Part shown: positions 17,501 through 25,024 of the stretch, piece by piece
How positions within the stretch are numbered: position 1 is the first letter of the stretch
Layout: the number at the start of each line of letters is the position of its first letter
From: Phycisphaerae bacterium
GTDB lineage: Bacteria; Planctomycetota; Phycisphaerae; UBA1845; JAFGLZ01
Direction of reading: 5' to 3'
NCBI GenBank assembly: GCA_016927755.1
Contig: JAFGLZ010000123.1
Coordinates: forward strand, 1 to 41,494
DNA: 41,494 nt
The notes under the pieces: model-generated
The model's database searches: none
What the model saw: the letters and a program-made list of their open reading frames with translations, nothing else
What the model was told of the DNA's origin: nothing
Translations under genes and position numbers: made by a program

Positions 17501-18760
17501 GTGCTGCGTGTAGTGGTCGCTGGCGGTCAGGACGTTCGTGGTCAGCGCCAGCTCGCGAAAGCGCTGCCCCACCTTCTCATTCCCGTTGTAGTGATAGATG
17601 AGGCCCGCGCGACTCGCCTCGGTGTAGCCCAGGGGGAGATCCAGGTCGGGGTTGAACACGCGAAGCCGAGGATCCACCCACTGGCCCTTCGGCGGCATCG
17701 CGTGCCCCGCGCCGAGCTTGACGTCCATCAGCCGGCCGACGTGAAGCGTGCCCCGCTCGTCCGCTCCCCCCTTGCTCAAGACGGCCAGAAACGCCTTGGC
17801 GGCGTCGGCGACGCCCTGATCATCGCTCCCGCCGAGGAGGATCACGTTCCTGCCCGTGCCGTACGGGTCGTGAAGCGTTCGGAGAACGTATCCGCCCGGC
17901 CCGGGATACCACAGGTCCAGCAGCGTGTACCACTGCCAGTAGAGCGCCTCGACGAACCGGCTCGTAACCAGGTTGCCCAGCACGATCGCGCCGGCTCTTC
18001 CTAGTATGTCCTCAGGCGTTGCGTCGTCGGCATCCACGACGTCCGGCGCGACGCCGGTAAGCGACTTGATCTTCCCCTGGATCTGCCTGGCAATGCCTGC
18101 GTAGCTTTCCCGACGACGGCTGGAGACGATCACGCATTGGGCCTTACCGCCGTCGACCAGCCGTGTGGTGATGTGATAGTCCCGAGGTCCGAGTTGGGAG
18201 GCTTTCGCTCGCTCGGCCTCACCGACACGGACGAGTCGGACGTCGTCGTACCAAAGCGCGCCCTTGCCCTTGAGGTACAACAGCACCCGCCCGGGTTGCG
18301 CGGGGCCGGAGACCTCGAAGGTGATCTGATCGCTCCGCCACCTGCCCGTGTTGTCCGGGGGCGGCGGCAGACGCCGCGTCTTCGTGCCCTGTCCGGTCCA
18401 GTCGACGAGGACGAAGCCGAACCCCTTGTCGCACTCGCCCTCGAATCGATACCGCCACGTGAGCTTGTAGCACCCCGCCGGCAGGTTGGGGATCTGCTGC
18501 TCCAGCACGGCTCTCGGGTCGGCATCGTCGTACGGCATCGTGCCGTCGAGCCGGGCGCTTTGCCGTCCCTCGGCGAAGACCTTCGCATCGAGCGTCACCT
18601 TGCCGTGCCTCGATGCGGCATACGGGTTGCTTGGAACGCCCCGCAAGCACCCGAACCGCCACGACGCCAGCCCGACCTCGAACCCGCCGTTTCGGATGAG
18701 GTTCTCGGGAGTCTCCGCTGTCATCGCCGCAGGTGCCAGCAAGATGAAGAGGCGTACCAT
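14510..18760 (-). CDS. Large secreted heparinase/lyase-like protein with C-terminal propeller, 1416 aa
   Basis: Predicted exported polysaccharide-degrading protein. A short signal (MVRLFILLAPAAMTAE) is followed by a CBM-like beta-sandwich at about 22-178, opening with LIRNGGFEVG and closing with LWYDDVRLVRVG. Residues about 195-400 resemble the alpha/beta domain found before many glycosidases (AIVLGNLVTSRFVEALYW). A helical region with DRHASMQAI, YWPDAEWDRNVRAVRKYF and MPNTGQSSS is like the alpha-helical barrel of heparinase II/III or alginate lyases, then a beta-sheet region. From about 1040 to the end, repeats of VNGDGRTETLVG, DVDGDGKVEIVCG and DVTGDGVKEVIVG type mark an FG-GAP/PQQ-like propeller. 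GGAGGAA precedes the ATG at 18760. The exact lyase family is not certain. Confidence 0.75.
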   Translation of the reverse strand: MVRLFILLAPAAMTAETPENLIRNGGFEVGLASWRFGCLRGVPSNPYAASRHGKVTLDAKVFAEGRQSARLDGTMPYDDADPRAVLEQQIPNLPAGCYKLTWRYRFEGECDKGFGFVLVDWTGQGTKTRRLPPPPDNTGRWRSDQITFEVSGPAQPGRVLLYLKGKGALWYDDVRLVRVGEAERAKASQLGPRDYHITTRLVDGGKAQCVIVSSRRRESYAGIARQIQGKIKSLTGVAPDVVDADDATPEDILGRAGAIVLGNLVTSRFVEALYWQWYTLLDLWYPGPGGYVLRTLHDPYGTGRNVILLGGSDDQGVADAAKAFLAVLSKGGADERGTLHVGRLMDVKLGAGHAMPPKGQWVDPRLRVFNPDLDLPLGYTEASRAGLIYHYNGNEKVGQRFRELALTTNVLTASDHYTQHMHVIVWDLIEESPIFSDEDRRVITAKLLEHARGRDGSDGIGTLTNYPTHKHLLDRHASMQAICTLVESRYFGKYWPDAEWDRNVRAVRKYFDRQMTTGKGDSDLGGRGIYSYLECALIPALLLRDRRFVESGALRHYAELCLMHCDNTGFMPNTGQSSSTSYPTETLRKAATLLRDGGFLATMKRRTEAERAVGLTDSTMEFTAGQAWEIGIQPKPMDKMVGVYHLPLTAWEHEVRGKTVPIAQSFDKLTMRTGFERDDQYLLLDGLHGGPPGKPWPDVNSIAHFGQNGRVFLVSDLGGANPVNHNVVTVCKDGLGAVTGRVASLEATADLPGFGHSHSRAAKHAFSTWDRHLFWRKGAWFVVLDSLVVNEPGRYAFECQWRSIGEPKLSGSDFSTTLRERAKPDAPRDVLHIKSAERYPLRFSEQASGLFGGPDTKRWAHYCRRNVINRLRQVSHRRMQPGEEQIFTNLVYVGGDRTEAEYEIAKIEDRVVVLTGSESAYVGLADGGEFERAGVRIVAQAFLIVPTCIAAVGAECVQAPDIDVKASTPCNLELNLTTGRVSVESAGAATITANGVGYEFEAGLHGFNLQTHTDELMAALAEEMRRDAAEARRPPTATTTAPRNDLPAVPVAWTFEAGAAVLGLHAADVNGDGRTETLVGLGDGRAVCLDELGKPRWTFKAGGPVRAVSSAVVDAGRAAVVGSDDECVYALAAESGKVLWKHKCRLPELIYTWWTTEMKAKLQAILCDDVDGDGKVEIVCGTGGGCVETIGSDGKARWMTQIQWGIPDRLAVVPMPDGAKTILVDNGYSSCGSTTWRLAASGKLLSANACPTGRGAWDMTAIPGLKVVDLDASGKPNVIIGRRGAYNEVGLYDAVTGKRSWLHTLGDSGEALEAMDVTGDGVKEVIVGSPSSWLCAFDATGKTVWAEPMPHEILAVTQANDCLLVACADEAVYRVGLDGQVAGRTSLAGRPYRLFATAASRRIIGDASGRVVALDP

Positions 18761-18778
18761 ATCAGCTTCCTCCGGTCT

Positions 18779-18795
18779 CTTGCCTTCCGGGCAAG
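18779..18795. repeat. Inverted repeat upstream of the heparinase-type gene
   Basis: CTTGCC, five bases, GGCAAG. It lies 19 bases before the ATG at 18760, just above the ribosome-binding site. The same half-sites with a two-base spacer occur before the PDZ lipoprotein gene (23823-23836). Confidence 0.4.
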
Positions 18796-18829
18796 GAGGA
18801 GCGTCAAGACACGCCCCACTTGCCACCGA

Positions 18830-18853
18830 CCAGACGGACATGATACCGTCTGG
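18830..18853. promoter_or_regulatory. Perfect 8-bp inverted repeat in a divergent promoter region
   Basis: CCAGACGG, eight bases, CCGTCTGG lies midway in the 143-base gap between the divergent heparinase-type gene and the tRNA-binding gene. It overlaps a possible plus-strand promoter, TTGCCA (18820-18825) with a 16-base spacer to GATACC (18842-18847). It could be an operator for either gene, or a hairpin in a leader. Confidence 0.4.
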
Positions 18854-18903
18854 CGGTTGATCTGGCCTGCGCACGGAAGCCAGACAGGATCGGAGCGCGG
18901 ATC

Positions 18904-19254
18904 ATGAGCGATACACCGGGAATCATCGAATACGACGACTTCGTCAAGATGGACCTTCGCACCGCAAAGGTGCTGGAGGTCCGGGAGCACCCCAACGCCG
19001 ACAAGCTCATCTGTTTGAAGCTCGACGTCGGCCCGCTGGGCGAGCGGCAGATCGTCGCGGGGCTCAAGCCGTACCTCACCGACCCCCAGAGCCTCGTGGG
19101 CAAGACCATCGTCATCGTGGCCAACCTTGCCCCCCGAGCGATGCGGGGCGAGGCCAGCCAGGGCATGCTCCTGGCCGCCAGCAGCGACGACCGCAGCCGC
19201 GTCATCATCCTGACGACGGACGAGCCGATGGCGCCGGGGTGCAAGATCTCCTAG
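18904..19254 (+). CDS. Stand-alone tRNA-binding (MetRS C-terminal/CsaA-like) OB-fold protein, 116 aa
   Basis: A free-standing tRNA-binding domain of the kind found at the C-terminus of methionyl-tRNA synthetase or as CsaA/Trbp111. The signature DLRTAKVLEVREHPNADKL is near residues 17-35, followed by LDVGPLGERQIVAG and LAPRAMRGEASQGMLLAA, which together form the OB-fold and its conserved SxGM-like loop. It may assist a MetRS lacking this domain or act as a chaperone; neither can be decided here. GGAG lies eight bases before the ATG. recN follows on the same strand after 102 bases, and the heparinase-type gene is divergent. Confidence 0.85.
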   Translation: MSDTPGIIEYDDFVKMDLRTAKVLEVREHPNADKLICLKLDVGPLGERQIVAGLKPYLTDPQSLVGKTIVIVANLAPRAMRGEASQGMLLAASSDDRSRVIILTTDEPMAPGCKIS

Positions 19255-19356
19255 CAGGCGCCTCGACCGGTTTCTGAGGCTCGTTCGCACGCGGCCGTTG
19301 CTTCGCTAAGGAATGGCAGGGGTTCAGCGCCCGGTGTTCGGTAGGAAGCCCAAGAG

Positions 19357-21018
19357 ATGTTGCGCGAGCTGCACATTTCGAATCTGGCCATCATCGAGGA
19401 CGTTCAGGTCGAGCTCGACCCGGGCCTGGTCGTCTTTACCGGCGAGACCGGGGCCGGCAAGAGCCTCGTCCTCGGCGCGCTGCAGATCCTGCTGGGCATG
19501 AAGCCCACCAAGCAGATGGTTCGCGCCGGCGAGAAGGAGGGACGCGTCTCGGGCTTGTTCGACGCCTCGGACGAGACCGTCCGGCAAGAGCTCGGCGAGT
19601 TGACCAACATGACGATCGGCGAGGACGAAATCCTCGTCACCCGCAGGCTCCTGCCCGGCGGGCGTGGCTCGTGCACCGTCAACGGCCACCCGGTCACGGT
19701 GACCATGTTGGAGCAGGTGGGCGAGCGGCTCATCGACCTGCACGGGCAGCACGACCATCAGTTCCTGCTCAAGCCGGCCAACCAGCTCAGCGTCCTGGAC
19801 GCCTTCGCGGGCTGTCAGGAGCTCCGCGAGCGGATCGCCGAGGCGTACCAGGCGTGGCAGTCGCGTCTCGACCAGCGGTTGCGCCTGGCCGAGAACGCCG
19901 AGCTCCGCCGCCGACAGCTCGAGCTCTACGAGTTCCAGGCCGCTGAGATCGACGAGGCCGGTGTCGAGCCGGGCGAGCTCGAGGCGCTGGAAGCGCGTCA
20001 CCGCCGCCTGGCGAACGTCGACAAGATCCGCCAGCGGGCCTCGACGACCCACGCCGCCCTGGGCGAGGACGAGGGCCTCGTCGACCAGCTTCGCGCCATC
20101 GTTGCCGACCTGGGCGATCTCGTGGAGTTGGACGAGCAGCTTGCCAAGGTTGTCGAGCCCTGCGAGTCGGCCTCGCTCGCCCTGGAGGAGGCCGCCAACG
20201 ATCTGCGCCGATACGTCGAGGGGCTCGATTTCGAGCCGGGCGAGCTCGGCGAGGTCGAGGCCAGGCTCGCGCTGCTCCGGCGTTTGTGCGACAAATACGG
20301 CGGCACCGTTGAGGACACGCTCGTCTATCGCGAGAAGATCCGGGCCGAGTCGGCCGAGCTCCGCCGTCAGCAGGAAGACTTCAGCCGGATCGACGCCCTC
20401 ATCGTCGAATCGCGCCGATCTTTCGAGGACCTCGCCGCGAAGGCGTCCTCGAAGCGTCGCGCCGCGACGAAGAAGCTCGCCGCCGGCGTCAACAAACAGT
20501 TGGCCGAGCTTGGCATGGACAAGGCGGTCTTCGATCTGCAACTGACCGAGTGCGAGCCGGCCCCGACGGGTTTCGACGCCGTGGAGATGATGGTCCGGAC
20601 CAACCCGGGCCAGCCGTCATACCCCCTGCGGCGAATCGCCTCCGGCGGCGAGTTGAGCCGCGTCATGCTGGGTCTCAAGTCGGTCTTGGCCGGCACCGAT
20701 CGCGTCAGCATCCTCGTCTTCGACGAGGTCGACGCCCACGTCGGCGGACGGCTCGGATCGATCATCGGCGACAAGCTCCGCCGTCTGGCCGACCAGCACC
20801 AGGTCATCTGCATCACGCACCTGCCACAGATCGCCGCTTATGCCGATCAACACCTCAAGGTCCGCAAGGTCACGGAGTCCGGCAAGACCCGAACCGAGGT
20901 CCGTACGATCGGAGGCCAGGACCGGGTCGAGGAGTTGGCCGAGATGATCGCCGGGGCCAACATCACCCCCACCAGCCGTCGTCAGGCACGAGAACTGCTC
21001 GAGCGGGCGAACCCATAG
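19357..21018 (+). CDS. recN: DNA repair protein RecN, 553 aa
   Basis: An SMC-like ATPase that holds broken DNA ends in double-strand break repair. Walker A is GETGAGKS at 29-36, within the family start MLRELHISNLAIIEDVQVEL. DLHGQHDHQFLL near 129 is a RecN hallmark. The middle is a long coiled coil rich in Glu, Ala, Leu and Arg. The ABC signature is SGGELSRVMLGLK and Walker B is ILVFDEVDAHVGG, followed by CITHLPQIAAYAD with the switch histidine. Length equals E. coli RecN (553). AGGAAG lies about ten bases upstream of the ATG. The gene is convergent with the metalloprotease gene. Confidence 0.97.
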   Translation: MLRELHISNLAIIEDVQVELDPGLVVFTGETGAGKSLVLGALQILLGMKPTKQMVRAGEKEGRVSGLFDASDETVRQELGELTNMTIGEDEILVTRRLLPGGRGSCTVNGHPVTVTMLEQVGERLIDLHGQHDHQFLLKPANQLSVLDAFAGCQELRERIAEAYQAWQSRLDQRLRLAENAELRRRQLELYEFQAAEIDEAGVEPGELEALEARHRRLANVDKIRQRASTTHAALGEDEGLVDQLRAIVADLGDLVELDEQLAKVVEPCESASLALEEAANDLRRYVEGLDFEPGELGEVEARLALLRRLCDKYGGTVEDTLVYREKIRAESAELRRQQEDFSRIDALIVESRRSFEDLAAKASSKRRAATKKLAAGVNKQLAELGMDKAVFDLQLTECEPAPTGFDAVEMMVRTNPGQPSYPLRRIASGGELSRVMLGLKSVLAGTDRVSILVFDEVDAHVGGRLGSIIGDKLRRLADQHQVICITHLPQIAAYADQHLKVRKVTESGKTRTEVRTIGGQDRVEELAEMIAGANITPTSRRQARELLERANP

Positions 21019-21110
21019 GAAGAACCGAAAAGTCGATACGTCGACATGCCGAGACTTCGGGATGGCGAGACTCTCCGGGGGGCTATGTTGCGCCCGTCGA
21101 TGGCTCCTAT

Positions 21111-21135
21111 TCGCGCATTGCGAAAGGATGCGCGA
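21111..21135. terminator. Possible bidirectional terminator hairpin
   Basis: TCGCGCAT and ATGCGCGA form a perfect eight-base-pair stem with a nine-base loop, in the 139-base gap between the convergent recN and metalloprotease genes. No T-run follows on either strand, so it would be a non-classical terminator. Confidence 0.4.
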
Positions 21136-21157
21136 GAGGTTGGTCCCGCCGCGATGC

Positions 21158-22267
21158 TTACGGGGCCACTACGGGTCCTAGTGTGTCCAGGAGCAGTTCC
21201 GGGGCATCTTGCCAGCCGAAGGGGAAGACGGTGTCGTCCAGGATGCCGAGCTTGAAGTCCTGCGGCACGAGGATCGTGTCGGCCGTGCCCGTCGTGTCCA
21301 TCAGATCCGTCACATCGGCCGTGTGCTCCAGGCCGAGAAGGTGCCCCAGCTCGTGCGCCGCCACGTTGCTGATGCTCGTGTAGATGGCGTCGACCGTGGG
21401 CAGGAGCGAGAACGGCCGGGTCCAGCGGTCCGTGAAGATGATGGCCTCGTCCGTCAGATCCTCGTTGTAGTGGTCGATCTGCTGGGCGATACCGAACGTG
21501 GTCGTGCTCAGGCCGCCGAAGACGATCCGCGAGAAGGTGTCGGGCAGGAACGGATCGAGTGTCGTGTAGAACTCGACGTCATAGGCGCCGTACAGGTCCT
21601 CCATGTCCTGCTTGATGCTCTCGATCACCTCGGCCTCTCGACCGGCCAGCCGAGAGTCGATCAGTGCCGGGTTGAAGGCAGAGATGTTGTACGTCCGGTC
21701 GCCGGGGATGTTGACCGTCGCGCCGTCGAAGTCCAGAAGGACGGCCTGGCTTCGCGCGGCCGGCACCGAACCCCCTCGAGTGACGCCGATCGTCGCGGAG
21801 TAGCTGCCGGTGCCAGGAACGTAGGTGCTGTTCGTAATAGCGACGTAGCAGTGATCGCTGGCGTGTCGAACCACGTGGTCGACGACGCTGTCGTACTGGG
21901 CGGCCTCATAGTTCTCGTCGTCGTTGTAGTTGATCAGGTCGAGGTCGCTGTCAAACAAGGCGACCAGGGGGTCGAGGGACGAACTGGCCGAGCGCACCTC
22001 GACCTCGATGCGGTCGCCGGGATCGACCGGACCCAGATCGTACACGTCCACGTCGCCCGAGGGACTGACCTTGCCGGAGAAGGAGATCTGTCCCGAAGCG
22101 TCCAGCGCGAGCACGACCGCCTTGTTCACGTCGTTGTTGGGTTCGGCGTCCTTGGCGTTGGCCAGGGGAACGTTCGGATCGACGCCGGGGATACAGCATC
22201 CGACCCAGAAGACCGTCGTGGCCACCGCGAGCCGGGCCGCTTGGCGAAGCCGCTTTTTCAACGTCAA
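21158..22267 (-). CDS. Metzincin-type zinc metalloprotease lipoprotein, 369 aa
   Basis: Predicted lipid-anchored protease outside the inner membrane. From the TTG at 22267 (GGAG eight bases upstream) the N-terminus has a Lys/Arg region, a hydrophobic core and WVGC with Cys24 as possible lipid site. Residues about 35-155 resemble a bacterial pre-peptidase C-terminal (PPC) domain, with AEPNNDVNKA and GDVDVYDLGPVDPGDRIEV. The protease domain has the zinc motif HELGHLLGLEH at 305-315 and a Met-turn DLMDT ending at 325. An upstream TTG at 22369 would add 34 residues that do not look like a signal. The PDZ lipoprotein gene lies upstream on the same strand, 184 bases away. Confidence 0.82.
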   Translation of the reverse strand: MTLKKRLRQAARLAVATTVFWVGCCIPGVDPNVPLANAKDAEPNNDVNKAVVLALDASGQISFSGKVSPSGDVDVYDLGPVDPGDRIEVEVRSASSSLDPLVALFDSDLDLINYNDDENYEAAQYDSVVDHVVRHASDHCYVAITNSTYVPGTGSYSATIGVTRGGSVPAARSQAVLLDFDGATVNIPGDRTYNISAFNPALIDSRLAGREAEVIESIKQDMEDLYGAYDVEFYTTLDPFLPDTFSRIVFGGLSTTTFGIAQQIDHYNEDLTDEAIIFTDRWTRPFSLLPTVDAIYTSISNVAAHELGHLLGLEHTADVTDLMDTTGTADTILVPQDFKLGILDDTVFPFGWQDAPELLLDTLGPVVAP

Positions 22268-22451
22268 CGTATGGTCTCCATGAAGGAGCCCGCCATTACG
22301 TGTGGCCGCGCGGTACGCGACGCGCTCGACCCATCTAGGATTCTTATGTCCGCTAACCCACAGAGTCAACGCCGCGCCGGAGTCAGCTCGGTGCCAAACC
22401 CTCGCGGCGTTATCAATAACCCTTTGCAGCGCAAGCGAATCGGCCCAATGG

Positions 22452-23747
22452 TCACAACTCGTACGGAATCGTCTTTGTCGTGCTCGCCTTCGTCGTGCTC
22501 GTTCCGCCGGTGGTGTCGGTCCCGCTGTCCGTGGTCGTGCGGATCTGCAAGAACCTCGTGACGGTCACGTTGTTCCGAATCGTCGTGACCGACACGCCGG
22601 TGATCCGTGGGACGATGTCCAGCGCCGCGTCGATCTGCCGGAAGAACTCCTGGGGCGTCAACGTGGCCTGACCCTCAACCGCGGTGATCAGGTCATCCAC
22701 CTGTATGGTGGCGGTTGCGGCCGAGCTGCCGCTGCCGACCTCCACGACGAGCAGTCCGCCGAACGTCTCCACGAGCGCCAGTCCCACGTCCAGCGTATAG
22801 TTGTTGCCCGAGACCGAGCCGCGCAGCGGCACGTCCGTCACGAAGAGATCGCCGCCGCGCGAGTGACCGACCGCCACCGTTCCGGATCCCCCGAACGCGC
22901 GGACCGCGCTGACCAGGTCGGAGACCTCGTTGATGTCCTGCCCGTTGTAGAGAAAGATCACGTCGCGGGGCATGATGCCCGCGTCGAACGCCGGGCCGCC
23001 GATGAGCGCGGCCGTTACGAGAACCCCGTTCAGGGCGGGATAGCCCAACCGATCCGCGAGCTGCGCCGACAGATCCTGCGCCGAGATCCCCATGACCGGC
23101 AATCGACTCACGACGTCATAGCGCATCACCACGTCCGTCGTCGCGTCCGTGGCATCCGGACCACCTCGACGATACGTCACCGTCACCGTGCTGTTGACCG
23201 TCGTGTTGGCCAAAGCCCGCCGTAACTGGTCGACGGTCGACACGGCCGTGCTGCCGAACTTGGTGATGACGTCGTTGGCGAGCATCCCCGCCTCATCCGC
23301 CGCCGAGTCAGTCTCAACCGACACGATGGCCACGCCGTCGGGGCTGGTCGAGTTCATCACGTGGATTCCCAAGGACGTGGGGACGCTGTTCGGATCCGCC
23401 GTCAGCTCGATGTCGGCCGTGAGGACGTTGCCCGTCCGCGGGCGGAAGACCCTGAGAGTCACGGCGCTGCCTAAGTTCAGAGCGGCCTCGTCCTTGCGCA
23501 GCGCATCGACCGTCATCACGCCGCTGAGATTGAAGCTGACGATGATGTCGTTCGGCTCGATGCCCGCGTCCCCGGTCGGCGTGTTCGGCTCGACCTCGGT
23601 GATCAAGACCGCCGTGCGGTTCAGGCTCGTGGCATCCTCGACCTGGAGCCCGAGATAGACCGAACCGCCGCAGCCCGCCACGGCTGTAAGGAACACCCCT
23701 AGCAATGCAGCCCACCCCTCCCGCAGAAGACCGTTTCTCGCGTGCAT
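22452..23747 (-). CDS. Lipoprotein built of four PDZ-like units, 431 aa
   Basis: A secreted, lipid-anchored protein without a visible enzymatic domain. The ATG at 23747 gives a signal peptide ending VAGC (Cys26). Four successive units of about 90-100 residues follow, each with the PDZ pattern of a carboxylate-binding LGxxV-like strand, an AxxAGIxxxDVI step and a central helix: VEPNTPTGDAGIEPNDIIVS, VETDSAADEAGMLANDVITK, ALIGGPAFDAGIMPRDVIFL and SGSSAATATIQVDDLITAVE. The C-terminus is a Thr/Ser-rich tail. Related PDZ tandems occur in DegP/HtrA proteases, but no trypsin-like domain is present. It is upstream of the metzincin gene and may supply substrate or partner binding for it; this is inference. 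Confidence 0.8.
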   Translation of the reverse strand: MHARNGLLREGWAALLGVFLTAVAGCGGSVYLGLQVEDATSLNRTAVLITEVEPNTPTGDAGIEPNDIIVSFNLSGVMTVDALRKDEAALNLGSAVTLRVFRPRTGNVLTADIELTADPNSVPTSLGIHVMNSTSPDGVAIVSVETDSAADEAGMLANDVITKFGSTAVSTVDQLRRALANTTVNSTVTVTYRRGGPDATDATTDVVMRYDVVSRLPVMGISAQDLSAQLADRLGYPALNGVLVTAALIGGPAFDAGIMPRDVIFLYNGQDINEVSDLVSAVRAFGGSGTVAVGHSRGGDLFVTDVPLRGSVSGNNYTLDVGLALVETFGGLLVVEVGSGSSAATATIQVDDLITAVEGQATLTPQEFFRQIDAALDIVPRITGVSVTTIRNNVTVTRFLQIRTTTDSGTDTTGGTSTTKASTTKTIPYEL

Positions 23748-23811
23748 GAAAGCAATCCCCGTCAGAGCCCGGGAAATCGGTGTGAACCAGGCCTCCGATG
23801 CCTTATGCGTC

Positions 23812-23840
23812 ACCGTAAGGATCTTGCCAAGGCAAGTCAA
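23812..23840 (-). promoter_or_regulatory. Candidate promoter with palindromic operator for the PDZ lipoprotein gene
   Basis: On the minus strand TTGACT (23840-23835) is followed after exactly 17 bases by TACGGT (23817-23812). The spacer holds the perfect palindrome CTTGCC-N2-GGCAAG (23823-23836), which also overlaps two bases of the -35. A repressor there would block the promoter. The ATG is 64 bases downstream. Confidence 0.45.
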
Positions 23841-24033
23841 GCCAAGCAGTTGCCGCCAGGTGCCTCCGGCGCCCCCCGGACCGCATTCGGAGCCGCCGGC
23901 CCGACGATTCTCCGTTCCTTCAACTCGCTGAGGTTTGAGGACTTCCGCGCCCGGTCGCCCCGCCGTCGTGTCGGGTCGGCGGCCGGAGCTCGTCGCATCG
24001 CCGACTCAACCCCCGACCGCCCGACGGGTCGAC

Positions 24034-24063
24034 TTGCAGGCCATGTGCAGGCCCGACTATCAT
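24034..24063 (+). promoter_or_regulatory. Candidate promoter with direct repeats for the Ser/Thr kinase gene
   Basis: TTGCAG (24034-24039), an 18-base spacer and TATCAT (24058-24063, five of six consensus bases). TGCAGGCC is repeated exactly at 24035-24042 and 24046-24053, an 11-base period that puts both copies on one face of the helix inside the promoter. The ATG at 24143 is 79 bases further on. Confidence 0.4.
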
Positions 24064-24142
24064 GGATAGTTCTGGTTTCGGTCGGCGGCGCGAGCCCCTC
24101 TCGAAACACGTCAGATGCCTTGGCATTCGGGGCTGATTGCGT

Positions 24143-24976
24143 ATGGACATCGCGCATATCCAGCCGCCCAGGATCCCAGGCTGGGAGGTGGTCTCCCAGA
24201 TCGGACGGGGTGGCGGAAGCATCATCTATGAGGTGAGAGACTCCAAGACCGGGGAGACGTGCGCGCTGAAGTACGTTAGCAAGGAGATGACCAAGGGCTC
24301 TCGTTTCTTCGAGCAGGTCGAGGCCGAGCATCGCCTCGGCGAGAAGGTGACGCATCCCAATCTCCGCAAGACGCTTCGTCTCCGCAAGCGGGGCATCCTG
24401 GCCACCCAGGAACTGTACCTATGGATGGAGCTCGTCCAGGGCCGACCCCTCTCCCGGCGCGGCAACGACTTCAGCCGCCCCCTGCTGGCGCTCCTGAAAG
24501 CGGCGGACGGGCTTCGCGCCATCCACCGCATGCGGTACATCCACGCCGACTTCAATCCGAAGAACGTCATGATCAGCGATGAGGGCGGGGTCAAGCTGAT
24601 CGACTACGGGCAGAGCTGCCCCCTGGGGACGCGCAAGAAGCGCGTGCAGGGAACACTCGAGTTCCTCGCGCCGGAACAGGCCACCAAGGGGATCCTTGAC
24701 CATCGGACGGATATCTTCAATTTCGGAGCGACGCTCTACTGGGCCCTGACCGGCCAGACCATCGGCCTGCCGCTGCCTGAGCAGAAGGGGAACCGGCGAC
24801 CGGGTTCTCGGAACATCGCTCCGCCCAGCGTGGTCAACGTCCGTGTCAGCAAGGAGCTCGAAGCGATCATCATGGGGTGCCTAGCCGAGTCTCCCGGCGA
24901 CCGCCCCGAGTCGCTCGACGCGATCCTCGGCGACCTCCACGTCGAGCTTCGCGAGTGTCTGTTGACCAGCAGCTAA
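24143..24976 (+). CDS. Divergent Ser/Thr protein kinase, single domain, 277 aa
   Basis: A eukaryotic-type kinase domain with no membrane segment or sensor domain. The glycine loop is GRGGGSIIYEV at 21-31, the ATP lysine is Lys43 in ALKYV and the partner Glu62 is plausible. The catalytic loop reads HADFNPKN (134-141): Asp136 and Asn141 are kept, but Arg and the Lys of HRDLK are replaced by Ala and Asn. The metal motif is DYG (Asp155) instead of DFG, and the activation segment ends APEQ at 176-179. It may be active with altered kinetics, or weakly active. The start at 24143 avoids an in-frame TTG two codons upstream. coaD follows after 48 bases. Confidence 0.85.
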   Translation: MDIAHIQPPRIPGWEVVSQIGRGGGSIIYEVRDSKTGETCALKYVSKEMTKGSRFFEQVEAEHRLGEKVTHPNLRKTLRLRKRGILATQELYLWMELVQGRPLSRRGNDFSRPLLALLKAADGLRAIHRMRYIHADFNPKNVMISDEGGVKLIDYGQSCPLGTRKKRVQGTLEFLAPEQATKGILDHRTDIFNFGATLYWALTGQTIGLPLPEQKGNRRPGSRNIAPPSVVNVRVSKELEAIIMGCLAESPGDRPESLDAILGDLHVELRECLLTSS

Positions 24977-25024
24977 TGGAGACGCAACCGGGCATGACAT
25001 CGCTCGCATGAGACGGAGAAAACC

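Larger units (their letters stand above)
23748..24142. other. 395-base divergent intergenic region
   Basis: Lies between the PDZ lipoprotein gene (minus) and the Ser/Thr kinase gene (plus). It contains a candidate promoter with an operator-like repeat for each direction (listed separately) and no reading frame that looks coding. Confidence 0.6.

Noticed and set aside
14621..18004. Long plus-strand frames (562 and 411 codons) opposite the heparinase-type gene
   Set aside because: Same antisense shadow effect; the minus-strand protein has clear domains and a ribosome-binding site.
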